DNA of 64,000 nucleotides, taken from Meiothermus granaticius NBRC 107808. Lineage in GTDB: Bacteria > Deinococcota > Deinococci > Deinococcales > Thermaceae. The stretch's first letter is position 1. Every line of letters begins with the position of its first letter. Both the position numbers and the translations under genes were made by a program. The stretch lies in assembly GCF_003574355.1 (NCBI RefSeq), contig NZ_QWLB01000001.1, positions 62,001 to 126,000 of the forward strand, read 5' to 3'. Below, in pieces: positions 1 through 9,463 of the stretch. The notes beneath the pieces were generated by a model. It worked only from the letters and a program-made list of their open reading frames with translations, ran no database searches and was not told the DNA's origin.

Positions 1-41
1 GCGATCAACAGGCCCACCCGTACCAGTTTGTTTATATCCAT
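1..41 (-). CDS. Start of a truncated phage gene
   Basis: Only the first 13 codons are present, beginning MDINKLVRVGLL. A GAGGTG ribosome site lies just upstream of the ATG at 41. The gene continues beyond the window in the direction of late transcription, after the lysis region. Nothing can be said about function, although the hydrophobic run starting at residue 9 could be the beginning of a membrane segment. Confidence 0.35.
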   Translation of the reverse strand, partial: MDINKLVRVGLLI

Positions 42-69
42 GCGCACCTCAGATGGGCCATCGCCGATG

Positions 70-402
70 TTATCTCTGGGCCGTCAGTGGCCTGATCACT
101 GGCTCTCCCTCAGTAGTCACGGTCGCGCTGGGGGCATTGCACGCTACGGCAAACCGAGCTGCGCCGGTGGGGTCGAGTATGGAGTCAAGCGGTGTAACCA
201 CGTAAGCACAATCGCCCTCGTAAGCCGTTATGGGGCGATTGCTCGAGACGACAAATGCCGGTATGGGCGGGTCAACCCGTGCAGCCCACCTTCCTCCGCC
301 GAGGGCCTCGAGGCGAGTGCCAGGGGGCTCGGGTTCGAGAACCTGCAACACTGGGGCACAGCCAATGAGGATCAGTAATCCAATCAGCGCTAGGTGTTTC
401 AT
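70..402 (-). CDS. Small phage lipoprotein
   Basis: The 110-residue protein begins with a short hydrophobic stretch and a lipobox, LIGC, with the cysteine at about residue 15. It is therefore expected to be lipidated and exported. The mature part is polar and proline-rich, with two further cysteines. It is the fourth gene of the lysis-side cluster and its ATG overlaps the stop of the preceding 59-residue gene (ATGA). Phage lipoproteins in this position are often outer-membrane spanin subunits (Rz1-like) or superinfection-exclusion proteins. The length is large for Rz1 and no recognised domain is seen, so either role is only an inference. Confidence 0.7.
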   Translation of the reverse strand: MKHLALIGLLILIGCAPVLQVLEPEPPGTRLEALGGGRWAARVDPPIPAFVVSSNRPITAYEGDCAYVVTPLDSILDPTGAARFAVACNAPSATVTTEGEPVIRPLTAQR

Positions 403-578
403 GTGTGGCCTATAGCTTTCCGGGCGGCATTGATTTCCGCCACGATGATTCCCAAGGTGGCCTCGCGGGCTTTCTCATCCGCGAGGGCGAAGGCGCCGGT
501 AGCGATCTGGGTCAGGGCAGCTTTTTTCGCTGCGTCAAATGGGGCCATTGCAATGGCCAGCAATACGAGGTCTTTCAT
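399..578 (-). CDS. Small phage protein, 59 residues
   Basis: This short frame starts MKDLVLLAIAMAPFDAAKK and ends four bases into the next gene (ATGA overlap with the lipoprotein gene). It lies between the holin-like gene and the lipoprotein gene. The sequence is alanine-rich and mostly helical in character, with a moderately hydrophobic first 12 residues. I do not recognise a family. Tight coupling on both sides is the main reason to believe it is real. A role in lysis is possible from position only. Confidence 0.55.
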   Translation of the reverse strand: MKDLVLLAIAMAPFDAAKKAALTQIATGAFALADEKAREATLGIIVAEINAARKAIGHT

Positions 579-581
579 GGC

Positions 582-776
582 TCACTTCCCTAGGCTCAGC
601 GGCCCCTGAGCGACGGCGCGGGCATACAACCCGAGGGCCCCGAGAACGGCATATACCAGCTCAGGGATATCGGGTAGTTGCAGGACGGGTGCCAGGGTGT
701 TGTAGCCGGTCACAACTATCGTGGTCACGGCCACCCAAAACCCCTTCGACCTCCAGAACGGCACAGCGTTGTTCAT
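582..776 (-). CDS. Holin-like membrane protein
   Basis: The protein has 64 residues and begins MNNAVPFWRSKGFWV. It has one clear membrane segment (VAVTTIVVTGYNTLAPVL) and a second weaker hydrophobic stretch (VYAVLGALGLYARAVA), which fits a small two-segment holin that opens the membrane for the endolysin. The ATG at 776 was chosen because GGAGG lies a few bases upstream; a TTG 15 bases further out would add MWRYR. It directly follows the endolysin gene in the late operon. Assignment as holin rests on size, topology and position, because holins are poorly conserved in sequence. Confidence 0.7.
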   Translation of the reverse strand: MNNAVPFWRSKGFWVAVTTIVVTGYNTLAPVLQLPDIPELVYAVLGALGLYARAVAQGPLSLGK

Positions 777-870
777 GCGATACCTCCACAAATACTTCCA
801 CGAGCTGCCCCTGCGCTGGAAGGGCGAGCGGGCTTAGGGCTCCTAATGTCGGAGCAGCGCCCCTTAAGGG

Positions 871-1419
871 TTAACCTGGTACTTGGAGTGCAGTCTTGGC
901 CTTGGCCCACCACTGTAATCGGTCGGCCAGGCCATTGAGTCCCCCATTGATCCTCCGGGTGATGCTCAGAAAATCCCCAGCATCCGCCAGCGGGCTGAGA
1001 TTCCGGCTCTTCCAATACCAGCCGGCGATGAGTGCGGCATACTCGGGTCGCACAGCCAACTCGGGCCGCTCCTCGAGGGGGATTCCGAGTGCCGCGCCGG
1101 CATTGCGGTAGTTGTTGCGACCTGTCAACTGGAAAATCCCCCGACCTCGGTAGCGATAGCCGTCGCCAGGCTGGGTGTTGCCCAGATCAAGCCGTCCCTC
1201 ATAGCGCTGCTGCGCCGGAGTCGGCCCCCAGATTTCCTCGAGCCAGCGCAGGCCGCCGGTTTCGTGTAAGGCCTGCGCCAGGAAGGCGGCCTGGCGTTTG
1301 GAGTTGGTGATCTCGTACTTGCGGAATGCCTCGAGGAGCGGGCTATACCAAAGTGCAGCTTTTTGCGCTCCAACCAGGGCCTCGAGGTCTTGTGGCTCAA
1401 AGCGGTTAGGATCAGGCAT
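871..1419 (-). CDS. GH19-type endolysin
   Basis: The 182-residue protein resembles the lysozyme-like glycoside hydrolase family 19 fold used by phage endolysins to cut peptidoglycan glycan strands. Visible landmarks are KRQAAFLAQALHETGG at about residues 41-56, whose HET glutamate is the expected general acid; RYEGR, with the second glutamate; GDGYRYRGRGIFQLTGRNNY; and a C-terminal ITRRINGG segment. It has no signal peptide and no wall-binding domain, so it needs the adjacent holin for access. It follows the tail-tip genes directly, the normal end of a siphophage late operon. Confidence 0.9.
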   Translation of the reverse strand: MPDPNRFEPQDLEALVGAQKAALWYSPLLEAFRKYEITNSKRQAAFLAQALHETGGLRWLEEIWGPTPAQQRYEGRLDLGNTQPGDGYRYRGRGIFQLTGRNNYRNAGAALGIPLEERPELAVRPEYAALIAGWYWKSRNLSPLADAGDFLSITRRINGGLNGLADRLQWWAKAKTALQVPG

Positions 1420-1421
1420 AT

Positions 1422-2555
1422 CTATCCTCTCTGAAAGCCTGTTAGCGTGAATCCAACGCTGAGCTCTTGAGAGACCGCTCCGGGCATTGCATTTGAGATA
1501 ACTGGGGTAACACCGACGTTGCCCCCAAACGTAATCAACTGCGATCCGCTGAGGATCACCCTGGTAACCCCACCGTCATCACCAGAGACGTAGCCATCCT
1601 CACAGGGGGACTCGAGGAACTCCGCCAGATCATGCGCATCGTCGAGCACAGTTTTGTCCTGGTCACTGATGAATGAGGAGATCAGCACAAACAAATCCCC
1701 AGGGCTCGTCGCGATGTTTTCCCCGGTTATTTTCACGTCGCCCAGAAAGACCGGCGTTTCACTAGCGAACTCGATCTGGGCGTAAACAGCATAGATTGGG
1801 GCAGTGCTGCTCAGCGTGGGGCTGGGGATTGCTGCCGAGTCACTGCCGTAGTAAGCCTTGTAGTAGACATATAGCCGCTCATCCTGACCAGCACCGTCCA
1901 TACCGATCAATGCCCAGTCATCGAGGCTGATATCGTAGCTGGCCCCTGGGGTTTGAGGTACGACGCGCAGGGCGATGACCTCAAAGAACCGCACATCAGT
2001 GTTATGCAACGAACTACCCAGCTCGAGCGTACTGGGTGTTTGCGACGTATACCCTCCGCCCCCGATCTGGCTTTGATTGCATCTGCCTCCAGGTGCGGGC
2101 AGAGCTTCCCACCGCCCGTTGGTCCATTTCACGAACAACAAACACTCGAGCGTGCTGTAGCGGTGGAACTGCTCATATCTGAGAACCCGCGCGTGTCCAC
2201 GCTTGGGCAGGGTGTCCCAGATCGGCAGACGGTAGGTTCTCGAACCCACCCGCTTCTCGAGGTAAACCGCCTTGGAGATGGCAGTTTGCAGCCGGTCTAT
2301 CAGGTCGTAGTGCTGCTCAGGGTTCGCCACGCCGTCCCCGAGTGGGCCCTGGAGGCGGAACACGCTCGCCTTGGGGTAGAAGTCGCCCACGTAGTACACG
2401 GTGGGGTCCCCTGGCGTGCGCTGGGGTGTCACATCGAGTTCAGGCTCCGGGTCGGTCTCGCGGAGAGGCCCGAGGTGAAACTTGGAGCCATCGGCAGCCA
2501 CCAGGCTATACATCGAAACTCCTGGGAAGGGCCACTCTGTGGGCATTTCAGGCAT
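1422..2555 (-). CDS. Phage tail-tip or baseplate protein
   Basis: The 377-residue protein lies between another tail protein and the endolysin, where siphophages place distal-tail, hub or receptor-binding genes. The sequence is mixed beta and glycine-rich, with no signal peptide or membrane segment and no collagen-like repeats. I do not recognise a named family. The ATG at 2555 directly abuts the previous stop codon and has GGGAGG about nine bases upstream. It is one of only two large frames after the tape measure, so receptor binding probably resides in this protein or the next one, but that is positional inference. Confidence 0.75.
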   Translation of the reverse strand: MPEMPTEWPFPGVSMYSLVAADGSKFHLGPLRETDPEPELDVTPQRTPGDPTVYYVGDFYPKASVFRLQGPLGDGVANPEQHYDLIDRLQTAISKAVYLEKRVGSRTYRLPIWDTLPKRGHARVLRYEQFHRYSTLECLLFVKWTNGRWEALPAPGGRCNQSQIGGGGYTSQTPSTLELGSSLHNTDVRFFEVIALRVVPQTPGASYDISLDDWALIGMDGAGQDERLYVYYKAYYGSDSAAIPSPTLSSTAPIYAVYAQIEFASETPVFLGDVKITGENIATSPGDLFVLISSFISDQDKTVLDDAHDLAEFLESPCEDGYVSGDDGGVTRVILSGSQLITFGGNVGVTPVISNAMPGAVSQELSVGFTLTGFQRG

Positions 2556-4421
2556 CTAAATCAGCCTCCCATCTCGTCGGGGATTGTTGTTGGAGAACAG
2601 CCGCTCGAGGGCCCTGGCGTCCTGGGCTGAGCGCACGTCGAGAGGGTCAAACCCCACCCGTTGGCCTACGCTGATCGTGGTTACCAGGCCCCGCTCGGCG
2701 GTATACGCATAGTCGAACTGGGTAGCGGGCAGGCCCTGGAGCTCGGGCGGCTGGCTACCGTCTCGACGGGTCAGTGATATGGGGCTTTGGGGGCCATAGA
2801 TTGCGCCATAAACCGTAGCCCGGAAGCTCTGGAGGTTGGGGATGCGCCAGTGCTGCCGGGCTATGGCGTCGAGGAGGGTGGTGTTCACCGCCAGAGGGCG
2901 AAATTTGACGTTGACCGTGAACAGGTCAGCGCTTTTGAGGCGTACCTGGAGCTCCAGATAATCCGCCGCAACCAGGGGATAGCTCGAGTTATCCCTCACT
3001 GCATCGCCATAGACCACGATGGTTTGCACGTCGGGCAAACTCGAGGATACGTCAGAGGTGTGGATCGGGAGGTAGTTGGGCGCACCGCCGAATACTGCCC
3101 CGATGCGACTGACAATGCCAATCTCGTACTGCTTCGAGCCTGAGCCAGAAAGGCCCGGCTGGCCCACCGCGTTGACCAACACTTCCACCGCAGCGATGTT
3201 TTTGGCGTTACCAAAGGCGGTGTGGATACCAGAAAGCCGCACCCACACCAACTGATAGCTCGGATCAGATGTGTCGGGCTGCGAGTACATCACTGCATAG
3301 GAATTGCGTGAGTCGGCCAGAATAACCCGTGCGAAATCTGCAATGCCTATCGCGCCAGAGAGCTCGACCCCATCCTCGATGGCCTTGTTGAAGGCACCTC
3401 CAGATGAGATTCCGAGGCCGGACGGGCAGCGTAGATTGGGCACGTTATCTGGAGCAGCCAACGCCCGCACCTTGGGTGCATCCAGGCCGGTATAACCCGA
3501 GTCGCTGAGATAGGTCAGATTGTCCTCAACCCCCATGATTGAGGGCAGGCTGCGCTGGCTGCTGCCAAGAATCCCATAATCGCCCGCCTTGGCGATCTGC
3601 CAGCGCACCGCCGTAATGAAATCGTCTGGGCCGCTGAGCAAGTCTGGCCACTCCACCTCTGTTGTAACGCTGCCCGAGCGGTCTATGCCCTCGGCGATGT
3701 ATAGGTTTGAGGGCTGAGGTAGCCGGGCGAAGGGGCGACGGTCGGCACCGACGCCATACTCGATCTCCAGATTGGCAAAACTGGTTGACAGGGATTTGAG
3801 TACCTCGGCGACTGGGGCATAACGGGTAGTGAAGTAGCCAGGCAGGGTGTAGGCCAGTAGGGCCGGGTCCACCACCGCTGGGCCATGACCCGCTGGGCCG
3901 CTATTGGGTAAGCCGGTGGGAGTATCGAGATAGAACTCGAACGCCGCCTTGGCGTCGCTGTCCAGCAAACCATACTCCCCGGTCTCGTGGGCCACCCAGT
4001 CCTGATCGAGACCGAGCAGCTCGTATCGGCGGCCCTGTCCATCGGCGCGGTAGGGGCTGCCGGGATTGGCGACACGCCCTGAGAAGCGCGGGGTGAACTC
4101 GCCGCCGCTCTCCCCGTATGCGGTCCAGAGCGTGACAATATCTCGTGGACCTATGTCCACCTGGCCCCCGGCATGGCCAGCGGTAAACGCAGCTTTGAGG
4201 CAGTTGCCCGAGGGGGCCAAGCTCCACTCGAGACCCTGGATCAACTGTTGTTCAACCACCGCATTGAACTGCGCCCCCCATCCCGAAGTTGGGATAGGCA
4301 AGGCAATGGAATAGCGCAAGGTCACTGCACCAGCGAAGTTGCCAATGGCGCGCCGCAGTCCACCCGATGGGTCGGCGGTGAACGACCCGCTGGGGTTGTG
4401 TATGGTGAGGATGATGCGCAT
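2556..4421 (-). CDS. Large phage tail protein (putative baseplate/hub)
   Basis: The 621-residue protein directly follows the tape measure gene with no gap. In siphophages this position holds the distal-tail or tail-associated hub protein joining the tail tube to the tip. The sequence is rich in beta-type stretches and glycine, and carries no membrane segment, peptidase motif or sugar-hydrolase motif that I can recognise. A structural role at the tail tip is therefore inferred from order and size. No frameshift or truncation is visible. Confidence 0.75.
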   Translation of the reverse strand: MRIILTIHNPSGSFTADPSGGLRRAIGNFAGAVTLRYSIALPIPTSGWGAQFNAVVEQQLIQGLEWSLAPSGNCLKAAFTAGHAGGQVDIGPRDIVTLWTAYGESGGEFTPRFSGRVANPGSPYRADGQGRRYELLGLDQDWVAHETGEYGLLDSDAKAAFEFYLDTPTGLPNSGPAGHGPAVVDPALLAYTLPGYFTTRYAPVAEVLKSLSTSFANLEIEYGVGADRRPFARLPQPSNLYIAEGIDRSGSVTTEVEWPDLLSGPDDFITAVRWQIAKAGDYGILGSSQRSLPSIMGVEDNLTYLSDSGYTGLDAPKVRALAAPDNVPNLRCPSGLGISSGGAFNKAIEDGVELSGAIGIADFARVILADSRNSYAVMYSQPDTSDPSYQLVWVRLSGIHTAFGNAKNIAAVEVLVNAVGQPGLSGSGSKQYEIGIVSRIGAVFGGAPNYLPIHTSDVSSSLPDVQTIVVYGDAVRDNSSYPLVAADYLELQVRLKSADLFTVNVKFRPLAVNTTLLDAIARQHWRIPNLQSFRATVYGAIYGPQSPISLTRRDGSQPPELQGLPATQFDYAYTAERGLVTTISVGQRVGFDPLDVRSAQDARALERLFSNNNPRRDGRLI

Positions 4422-7400
4422 CTATACTCCTCTGACCAGCAGGTCGCGGAAACCTGCGACCTGGCGAATATCCCGCACGATTGCGCTGAAATCGTCCACC
4501 GATCCCCGAAATACGTTGACTGCGCTTGCGAAAAGGGCAGCAGTGCCATCGGAGATGCCGACTATGGGGACGCCAACGGCGGGTGCGGGGAGTGAGGCTG
4601 AAGGGCCCTTGGCATCCCCAAACGGCCCACCTGGAGGGACCGCTGGGGTGGAAGAGCCGGGTTTGCTGGAGGCACTCTCCGAACCACTCAGGTCTATCAG
4701 GTCTAAATGCACTCCCAACCAGCCCAACACCGCGTTGATGGCCGAGGCGATGGCGTTGTAAATACCAGCAATGAGCCGTCCTACCACCAGTAGGGGAGGC
4801 AGCAAAATCTTGGTCAGGACAAACTCGAGCAGGTTCAGCGCGGGTTTGAGCTGTACCGCGAAGAGCTGCACAACAATGCGAATCAGCGGCTCGAATGCCT
4901 TGAGGATGTCACCGAGTTGGGCAAACAGGTCAACCAGTGGGCTGAGCGCGTTTCCGAACTGACCCAAGAGGGAGAATACGCCGCCTACGATATCCCCCGA
5001 GGCAAACTGGAGGCCGGCCCCGATGAGCCCGGCTCCTGCCTCCGCCCTGGCCTTGCGTGGGTCATCGGTGGAGATCGAGTTGGTTACAGTAAAGGAGAGG
5101 CGGCCTAGGGTATCGAGGCCGAACTCGAGGAACCTATCCCAAAATGTCCGGGCGGCCTGTTCGCCCTCATTCCCGCCCCCAGAGATGAATGCGGAGTCAT
5201 TTCCAGTCCGGTTGATCAGTCCTTGGAGCTTGGCGATGTACTCCAAAAACGCCTGGGGGTCTATCCCCAAGGTTTTCAGGGTTTCATCGGGCGTTAGTCG
5301 GTAGAACTCAACCAACCTGTGGTACAACTTCTCGAGGCCATCGAGGTATTCCCCGATGTTGATTTTCCCCTCTTTGAAACGCGTCTCGAGGTCTTTGAGC
5401 TTGCTATCCAGGGCGGTCTGCCCGAACTCTTGCTGCACCCGGTTGATCTGGGCCAGGGTGTTGTAATACTCCCTCTGTCGCCGGTTGAGCTCGGCGGCAT
5501 CCTCAGCCAGCGCTTGGGTATCAGCTCCAACCTCGGTCTGGGCGTTTGCTAGCTCAGCGGCTTTCTGAGCGATGAGGCTGTAGACATTGGCAACATTCAC
5601 GCCCTGCTGGGCCAGGCGGTCGGCAGCGTCTGCAACCGCCTCCAGTTCCTCCGGGCTGAAGATGCTCTCGGGGTTGGAGGCTTTGTTTTGGAAGGCCTCG
5701 ACGACCGATTTTTGTGCATCTATGACTGTTTGGGCAGCCACATCCGCCGATTTTTGGGCTTGCTCCTGATTGATTGCCGCAAAGTCCTCAGCGGCGGCGG
5801 CCAGGGCCTTATAGACCCTGGTTCCGGTTAGGCCCAGTTCCTCGAGAGCGCCCTTGGCCTGGGCAATCTGGCCCTCGTCCAGCCCAATGATGTCGCGCTG
5901 CCCAAACAGTGCTGCCAGGGTGTCCTTAGCAGAGTTTTCCCGGATGGTCTCTGACGCGTTGAGTTTGTCACGCAGCTCGAGGAGTTCCTTGAGCTTTTGG
6001 TTGTACTCCTCGAGGGCCCTGGCATCCTCAGGATCGGGGCGGTTGTTGTAGAGGTCGGTGAGGGCATCGTTGAGATACTCGAGGGCCTCCCGGTAGGCTG
6101 CTAGCTTCTCTTCGCCCTCAGGCAATCGGTCGGCGGCCTGGACGAGCCCATTGATTCCGTCTGCGACGTCAATGGCATAGCTGCCCCGCAGTCGCTCGGC
6201 CTCGTCGAGGATAGCCCGGATTTGCTGACCCACCTCCGAATCGCGTAGGCTGTTGCCCAGCTCCTCAAACCGGGTAGCCAAGAACCGGATGTTTTGCGCG
6301 AGGGCCGGGTCATTGACTGTCTCGGCAAACCGGAGCAGGTCGGCGCGGGCCCTGAAGGCGTCGGCGCTGCTGGTGACGCTCGCGAGCTGATTTAGGGCCT
6401 CCCCGACCTTTTGAATGGCTGGGGCATTGGCCCTGCGCTCAGCCTGGTCGTACTGATCGAGCCACTTTTGGAGCTCTTCCCGTGCCCGGGCCTCGACCTC
6501 GGCCAGCCGCAGCGCCTTCTCCTGGGCTGCCTGATGGCGCTTGGTCTGTTCCGCAAGAACAATGTTTAACCGCTCGCGAGCGGTCTGCTGTTCGGCGATG
6601 GAAAGCGTAGAGTTCGAGAGTTGGGCGCGATACTGCTTCTCGAGTTCTGCGAGGCGCTGGGTGGTGGCCTCGCCCACGCTGCGGCGCAGGTTGTCGGTCT
6701 GGATTTGCCGCCTGAGGGCCGCCTCCTGCTCGGCTCGCTGCTGGGCCTCGCGCTTCAGTCGCTCGGCTTCGGATTTGGCCCGGGCCTCGGCCTGGCGCTC
6801 GCGCTGCTGCCGTTCCTGCTCAGCCTTGTTATCGGCTTGGATGCCCTTTTCGACAACTTGCCGAGCAATGTCGGATTGCCGAACATATTCGGCTCCGGAC
6901 TTGCGGAACGCATCTATGGTCGCCTGGGCTGCCTGGATCTTGGCCGCTGCGGCCTGGCGGGCACTCTCGGTAGTGGCCTGATCCAGTTCACGTTGTGCGG
7001 CGGCCAGGGCCTTCTGCTGCCGAAGGGCCTCGGTATAAATAGCTCCCGAGGCCTTGGTGGGCGCAGCGAATGCCTCTGGGGTGGGTGCGTTCTGGAGACC
7101 TCGCAGTTCGAGTTGCAACCGCTGGAGCTGCCGGTTGTTCTCCTCGATCTGCTTTGCCGCATCTCGGGCCTCCTGGGTGAGCTGTCCGAATATGTTCTTC
7201 TTGCCGACGTCCCGCGACAGCAGCTTATTGTCATCCAGTAGCTGCTGAATCGCGTTCTGCAAGCTATCTGTGGTGCGCGGAGCATTGGGGTCATTAGCGA
7301 TGATTTTGCGGGCGCTCTCGAGGTTGCCCCGCAGCTCCTTGCCCTCGTTATAGACATCTATGAAATTACGCTTGATCGAGATGACAATGGGCAGTAGGAC

Positions 7401-8561
7401 GGCATTTTTGAGCGCGGCGATCTGGCGGTTGATCAGGTCGAGGTTATCCGAAAGCTCTTTGGTCTGCTTGACGGTCTCCTCGGACAGGACAATCCCAGCG
7501 TCATGGGCCTTCTGGGCCAGTTTCTCGAGTTCGGCTCCGCCATCGCGGATGGTGGGTAACAGCTCAGCTCCGCTCTTGCCGAATAGGGCAAAGGCCAGGG
7601 CAGTTTGCTCAGCTTGATTCTGTACCTGGGACAGACCCCGCGCTGCTTCATAAAGCAGCGCTTGCTGGCTCTTCAGCTCACCGTTTGCTTCCCGCACGCT
7701 GAGACCAATGCGTTTTGCTGCATCCTCGAACTGCTTCCCACCCTCTGCGGCCCGTTTGGCCAGCATGTTCGCACCGTTGCCAAGGGCCTCGAGGCTACTA
7801 CCAGTCTGTGATGCAATGAACCCCAGCTCCTGGATGGCGGTAATGCTCATCCCGTACTTGTTGGCATTGTCAGCGATCTGGGCAGTGGCCTCGATGGTCT
7901 CGCGGGCACTCTCGAGGAACGAGTTGAGCGCGAACCCTGCGGCTAGCACTCCCCCGGCCATCAGGCCGCCAGCAATGCCTGCTGCGCGGTAGCCTTCGGA
8001 GACCTCGACCTGTTTCTCCTTGAGTTCGCCCAGCAGGGGAATCTGCTTGCTGACCTCGGCCCCCACGCTGCGGAGGCTACTGAGTGCCGCCTCCCCAGCA
8101 TTGGCAAAGATCGAGCCTCGCGCCACGCCCTCGGCCAGGCTGCCCCGGGCAATCTCCCCATTCATCGAGGCCAGGGCCCTCGTGGCGCTGGCGGCAACGG
8201 TGGAAATCTGCCTCAGGGCTGCTGTACCACCCTCGCCGGTACGCTCGAGCTGGGCCTGTAGGGTTCTGGCCCGGCCCCGTACCTCCTCGAGCTCGCGGCT
8301 GGTATCCTGCCCGGTATCCACCCAGACATTGCGGAGGGTGTTGACCTGATCAGCCAGCGCCTTAATCTGGGCCTGTAGCTCTCTCGAGTCGCGTTTTTGC
8401 TGGTCGGAAGTCCGCTTACTGGTCTCCGCCGTGCCGGTAAAGGTCGCACCCAGCGATGCGGCAGTTTGCCGCGCCTGGGCCTCAATCGCCTTGAGGTCGT
8501 TAATCGCCTCCTGTCGGTTGAGTGTGATCTTGCCGATCAGGTTGAAGACCTCGAATGCCAT
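4422..8561 (-). CDS. Tail tape measure protein
   Basis: At 1379 residues this is the longest gene of the prophage. It shows the hallmarks of tape measure proteins: an N-terminal helical part, a hydrophobic patch near residues 195-220 (GLMAGGVLAAGFALNSFL), a long heptad-rich coiled-coil core dominated by A, E, Q, R and K, and C-terminal hydrophobic segments (for example LLPPLLVVGRLIAGIYNAIASA). The protein sets tail length; at about 0.15 nm per residue the tail would be near 200 nm. It overlaps the preceding chaperone gene by one base and is followed immediately by the first tail-tip gene. Confidence 0.93.
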   Translation of the reverse strand: MAFEVFNLIGKITLNRQEAINDLKAIEAQARQTAASLGATFTGTAETSKRTSDQQKRDSRELQAQIKALADQVNTLRNVWVDTGQDTSRELEEVRGRARTLQAQLERTGEGGTAALRQISTVAASATRALASMNGEIARGSLAEGVARGSIFANAGEAALSSLRSVGAEVSKQIPLLGELKEKQVEVSEGYRAAGIAGGLMAGGVLAAGFALNSFLESARETIEATAQIADNANKYGMSITAIQELGFIASQTGSSLEALGNGANMLAKRAAEGGKQFEDAAKRIGLSVREANGELKSQQALLYEAARGLSQVQNQAEQTALAFALFGKSGAELLPTIRDGGAELEKLAQKAHDAGIVLSEETVKQTKELSDNLDLINRQIAALKNAVLLPIVISIKRNFIDVYNEGKELRGNLESARKIIANDPNAPRTTDSLQNAIQQLLDDNKLLSRDVGKKNIFGQLTQEARDAAKQIEENNRQLQRLQLELRGLQNAPTPEAFAAPTKASGAIYTEALRQQKALAAAQRELDQATTESARQAAAAKIQAAQATIDAFRKSGAEYVRQSDIARQVVEKGIQADNKAEQERQQRERQAEARAKSEAERLKREAQQRAEQEAALRRQIQTDNLRRSVGEATTQRLAELEKQYRAQLSNSTLSIAEQQTARERLNIVLAEQTKRHQAAQEKALRLAEVEARAREELQKWLDQYDQAERRANAPAIQKVGEALNQLASVTSSADAFRARADLLRFAETVNDPALAQNIRFLATRFEELGNSLRDSEVGQQIRAILDEAERLRGSYAIDVADGINGLVQAADRLPEGEEKLAAYREALEYLNDALTDLYNNRPDPEDARALEEYNQKLKELLELRDKLNASETIRENSAKDTLAALFGQRDIIGLDEGQIAQAKGALEELGLTGTRVYKALAAAAEDFAAINQEQAQKSADVAAQTVIDAQKSVVEAFQNKASNPESIFSPEELEAVADAADRLAQQGVNVANVYSLIAQKAAELANAQTEVGADTQALAEDAAELNRRQREYYNTLAQINRVQQEFGQTALDSKLKDLETRFKEGKINIGEYLDGLEKLYHRLVEFYRLTPDETLKTLGIDPQAFLEYIAKLQGLINRTGNDSAFISGGGNEGEQAARTFWDRFLEFGLDTLGRLSFTVTNSISTDDPRKARAEAGAGLIGAGLQFASGDIVGGVFSLLGQFGNALSPLVDLFAQLGDILKAFEPLIRIVVQLFAVQLKPALNLLEFVLTKILLPPLLVVGRLIAGIYNAIASAINAVLGWLGVHLDLIDLSGSESASSKPGSSTPAVPPGGPFGDAKGPSASLPAPAVGVPIVGISDGTAALFASAVNVFRGSVDDFSAIVRDIRQVAGFRDLLVRGV

Positions 8562-8890
8562 TACTCACCCCCTTTCCGCTGGAATGCCTCGAGGGCCCTC
8601 CGCGCATTCTCGAAGGCCCGTTCTTTCTCGGCTTGGATTTCTTCTGGGCTCATCTCAACGTCTGCCTCGATTGGATCACCGGCCAATCCCAGGGCCTCGA
8701 GGTATTCCCCGAAGGAACTGCTGGCCCCCAGAGCCCCAGCGATCTGCCATCCTATGAAGGCCGCCCGGCGATCCGCGAGCCGTACCTCGCGGGCTTTCGC
8801 CTCCATCACCACCCGCGCCAGTTGGGCAAATCGGCTATATGGCAGAGCCAGAATCTCAGCATCCGTCCAGCCATAGCGGGCCTGGATCAC
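8561..8890 (-). CDS. Tail assembly chaperone, second gene
   Basis: The 109-residue protein lies directly before the tape measure gene and after a 157-residue partner, the usual place of the G/GT-type chaperone pair that coats the tape measure during assembly. The last 40 residues are strongly charged and helical. It starts with GTG at 8890, two bases after the stop of the partner, so the two are probably translationally coupled. In many phages the pair is joined by a -1 ribosomal slip; no canonical slippery heptamer is visible here, so it is annotated as a separate gene. Confidence 0.7.
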   Translation of the reverse strand: MIQARYGWTDAEILALPYSRFAQLARVVMEAKAREVRLADRRAAFIGWQIAGALGASSSFGEYLEALGLAGDPIEADVEMSPEEIQAEKERAFENARRALEAFQRKGGE

Positions 8891-8892
8891 AT

Positions 8893-9366
8893 CTATTGCT
8901 TGTTCCCAAAGAGCTTCAGGAGATTGTTCAGGTTGCCGCTTTTTGCCGCCCCCTGAACTTTGGTAAAAAAAGCGGTCAGGTCCGGGTGCTCGGCCAGCTT
9001 GGCGACCACCTCAAACTGCTCACTCAGTCCCCAGAGTTCGGGATTGCAAAACTCGTCTGGGCTAACCCCGGCCAGGAAGGCCAGGTACTCGGTAATGGAT
9101 TCCTCGGTGGAGGGTTCCGAGAGGCCCAGCAACAATACCGCGCCCAGGCGCTCCTCATGGCCCAACGCGGCATCTCCAAATGCCTCCAGTGCCGCCCGCT
9201 GGCCGCTCAGGCTGAACTCGCGCAACAGCCGAACCAGCCGGAACACCGCCTCGAGGTTCAACGGCGGCATGGTGTGAACAGTCCCAGCCCGGTCTAAAAC
9301 CGTTGGGCGCTCCCCGAGAAGGGGCTCGAGGCCCTCGGGCTTCTTATCCATTTTTACGGTGCTCAT
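8893..9366 (-). CDS. Tail assembly chaperone, first gene
   Basis: The 157-residue protein follows the tail-tube gene and precedes the smaller chaperone. It contains the segment LLLGLSEPSTEESITEYLAF and an acidic helical C-terminal part, as expected for the abundant form of a tail assembly chaperone that recruits the tape measure and tube subunits. It is cytoplasmic, with no signal or membrane segment. The assignment is based on gene order and composition; no catalytic motif is expected. Confidence 0.7.
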   Translation of the reverse strand: MSTVKMDKKPEGLEPLLGERPTVLDRAGTVHTMPPLNLEAVFRLVRLLREFSLSGQRAALEAFGDAALGHEERLGAVLLLGLSEPSTEESITEYLAFLAGVSPDEFCNPELWGLSEQFEVVAKLAEHPDLTAFFTKVQGAAKSGNLNNLLKLFGNKQ

Positions 9367-9463
9367 ATACCTCTTTCATGCCGTCCAGCGGCGTTTTTGC
9401 AGGAGAAACGAGAGTAGAGCATCTGGGGCAGTAAAACCCCAGATGCTCATCATCAATCGGGGC

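Noticed and set aside
8880-8930. Programmed -1 frameshift joining the two tail assembly chaperone genes
   Set aside because: The second frame is open across the join in the -1 register, but the region (CTCTTTGGGAACAAGC) contains no canonical X-XXY-YYZ slippery heptamer, and a GTG start lies two bases after the stop, so separate coupled genes are the simpler reading.
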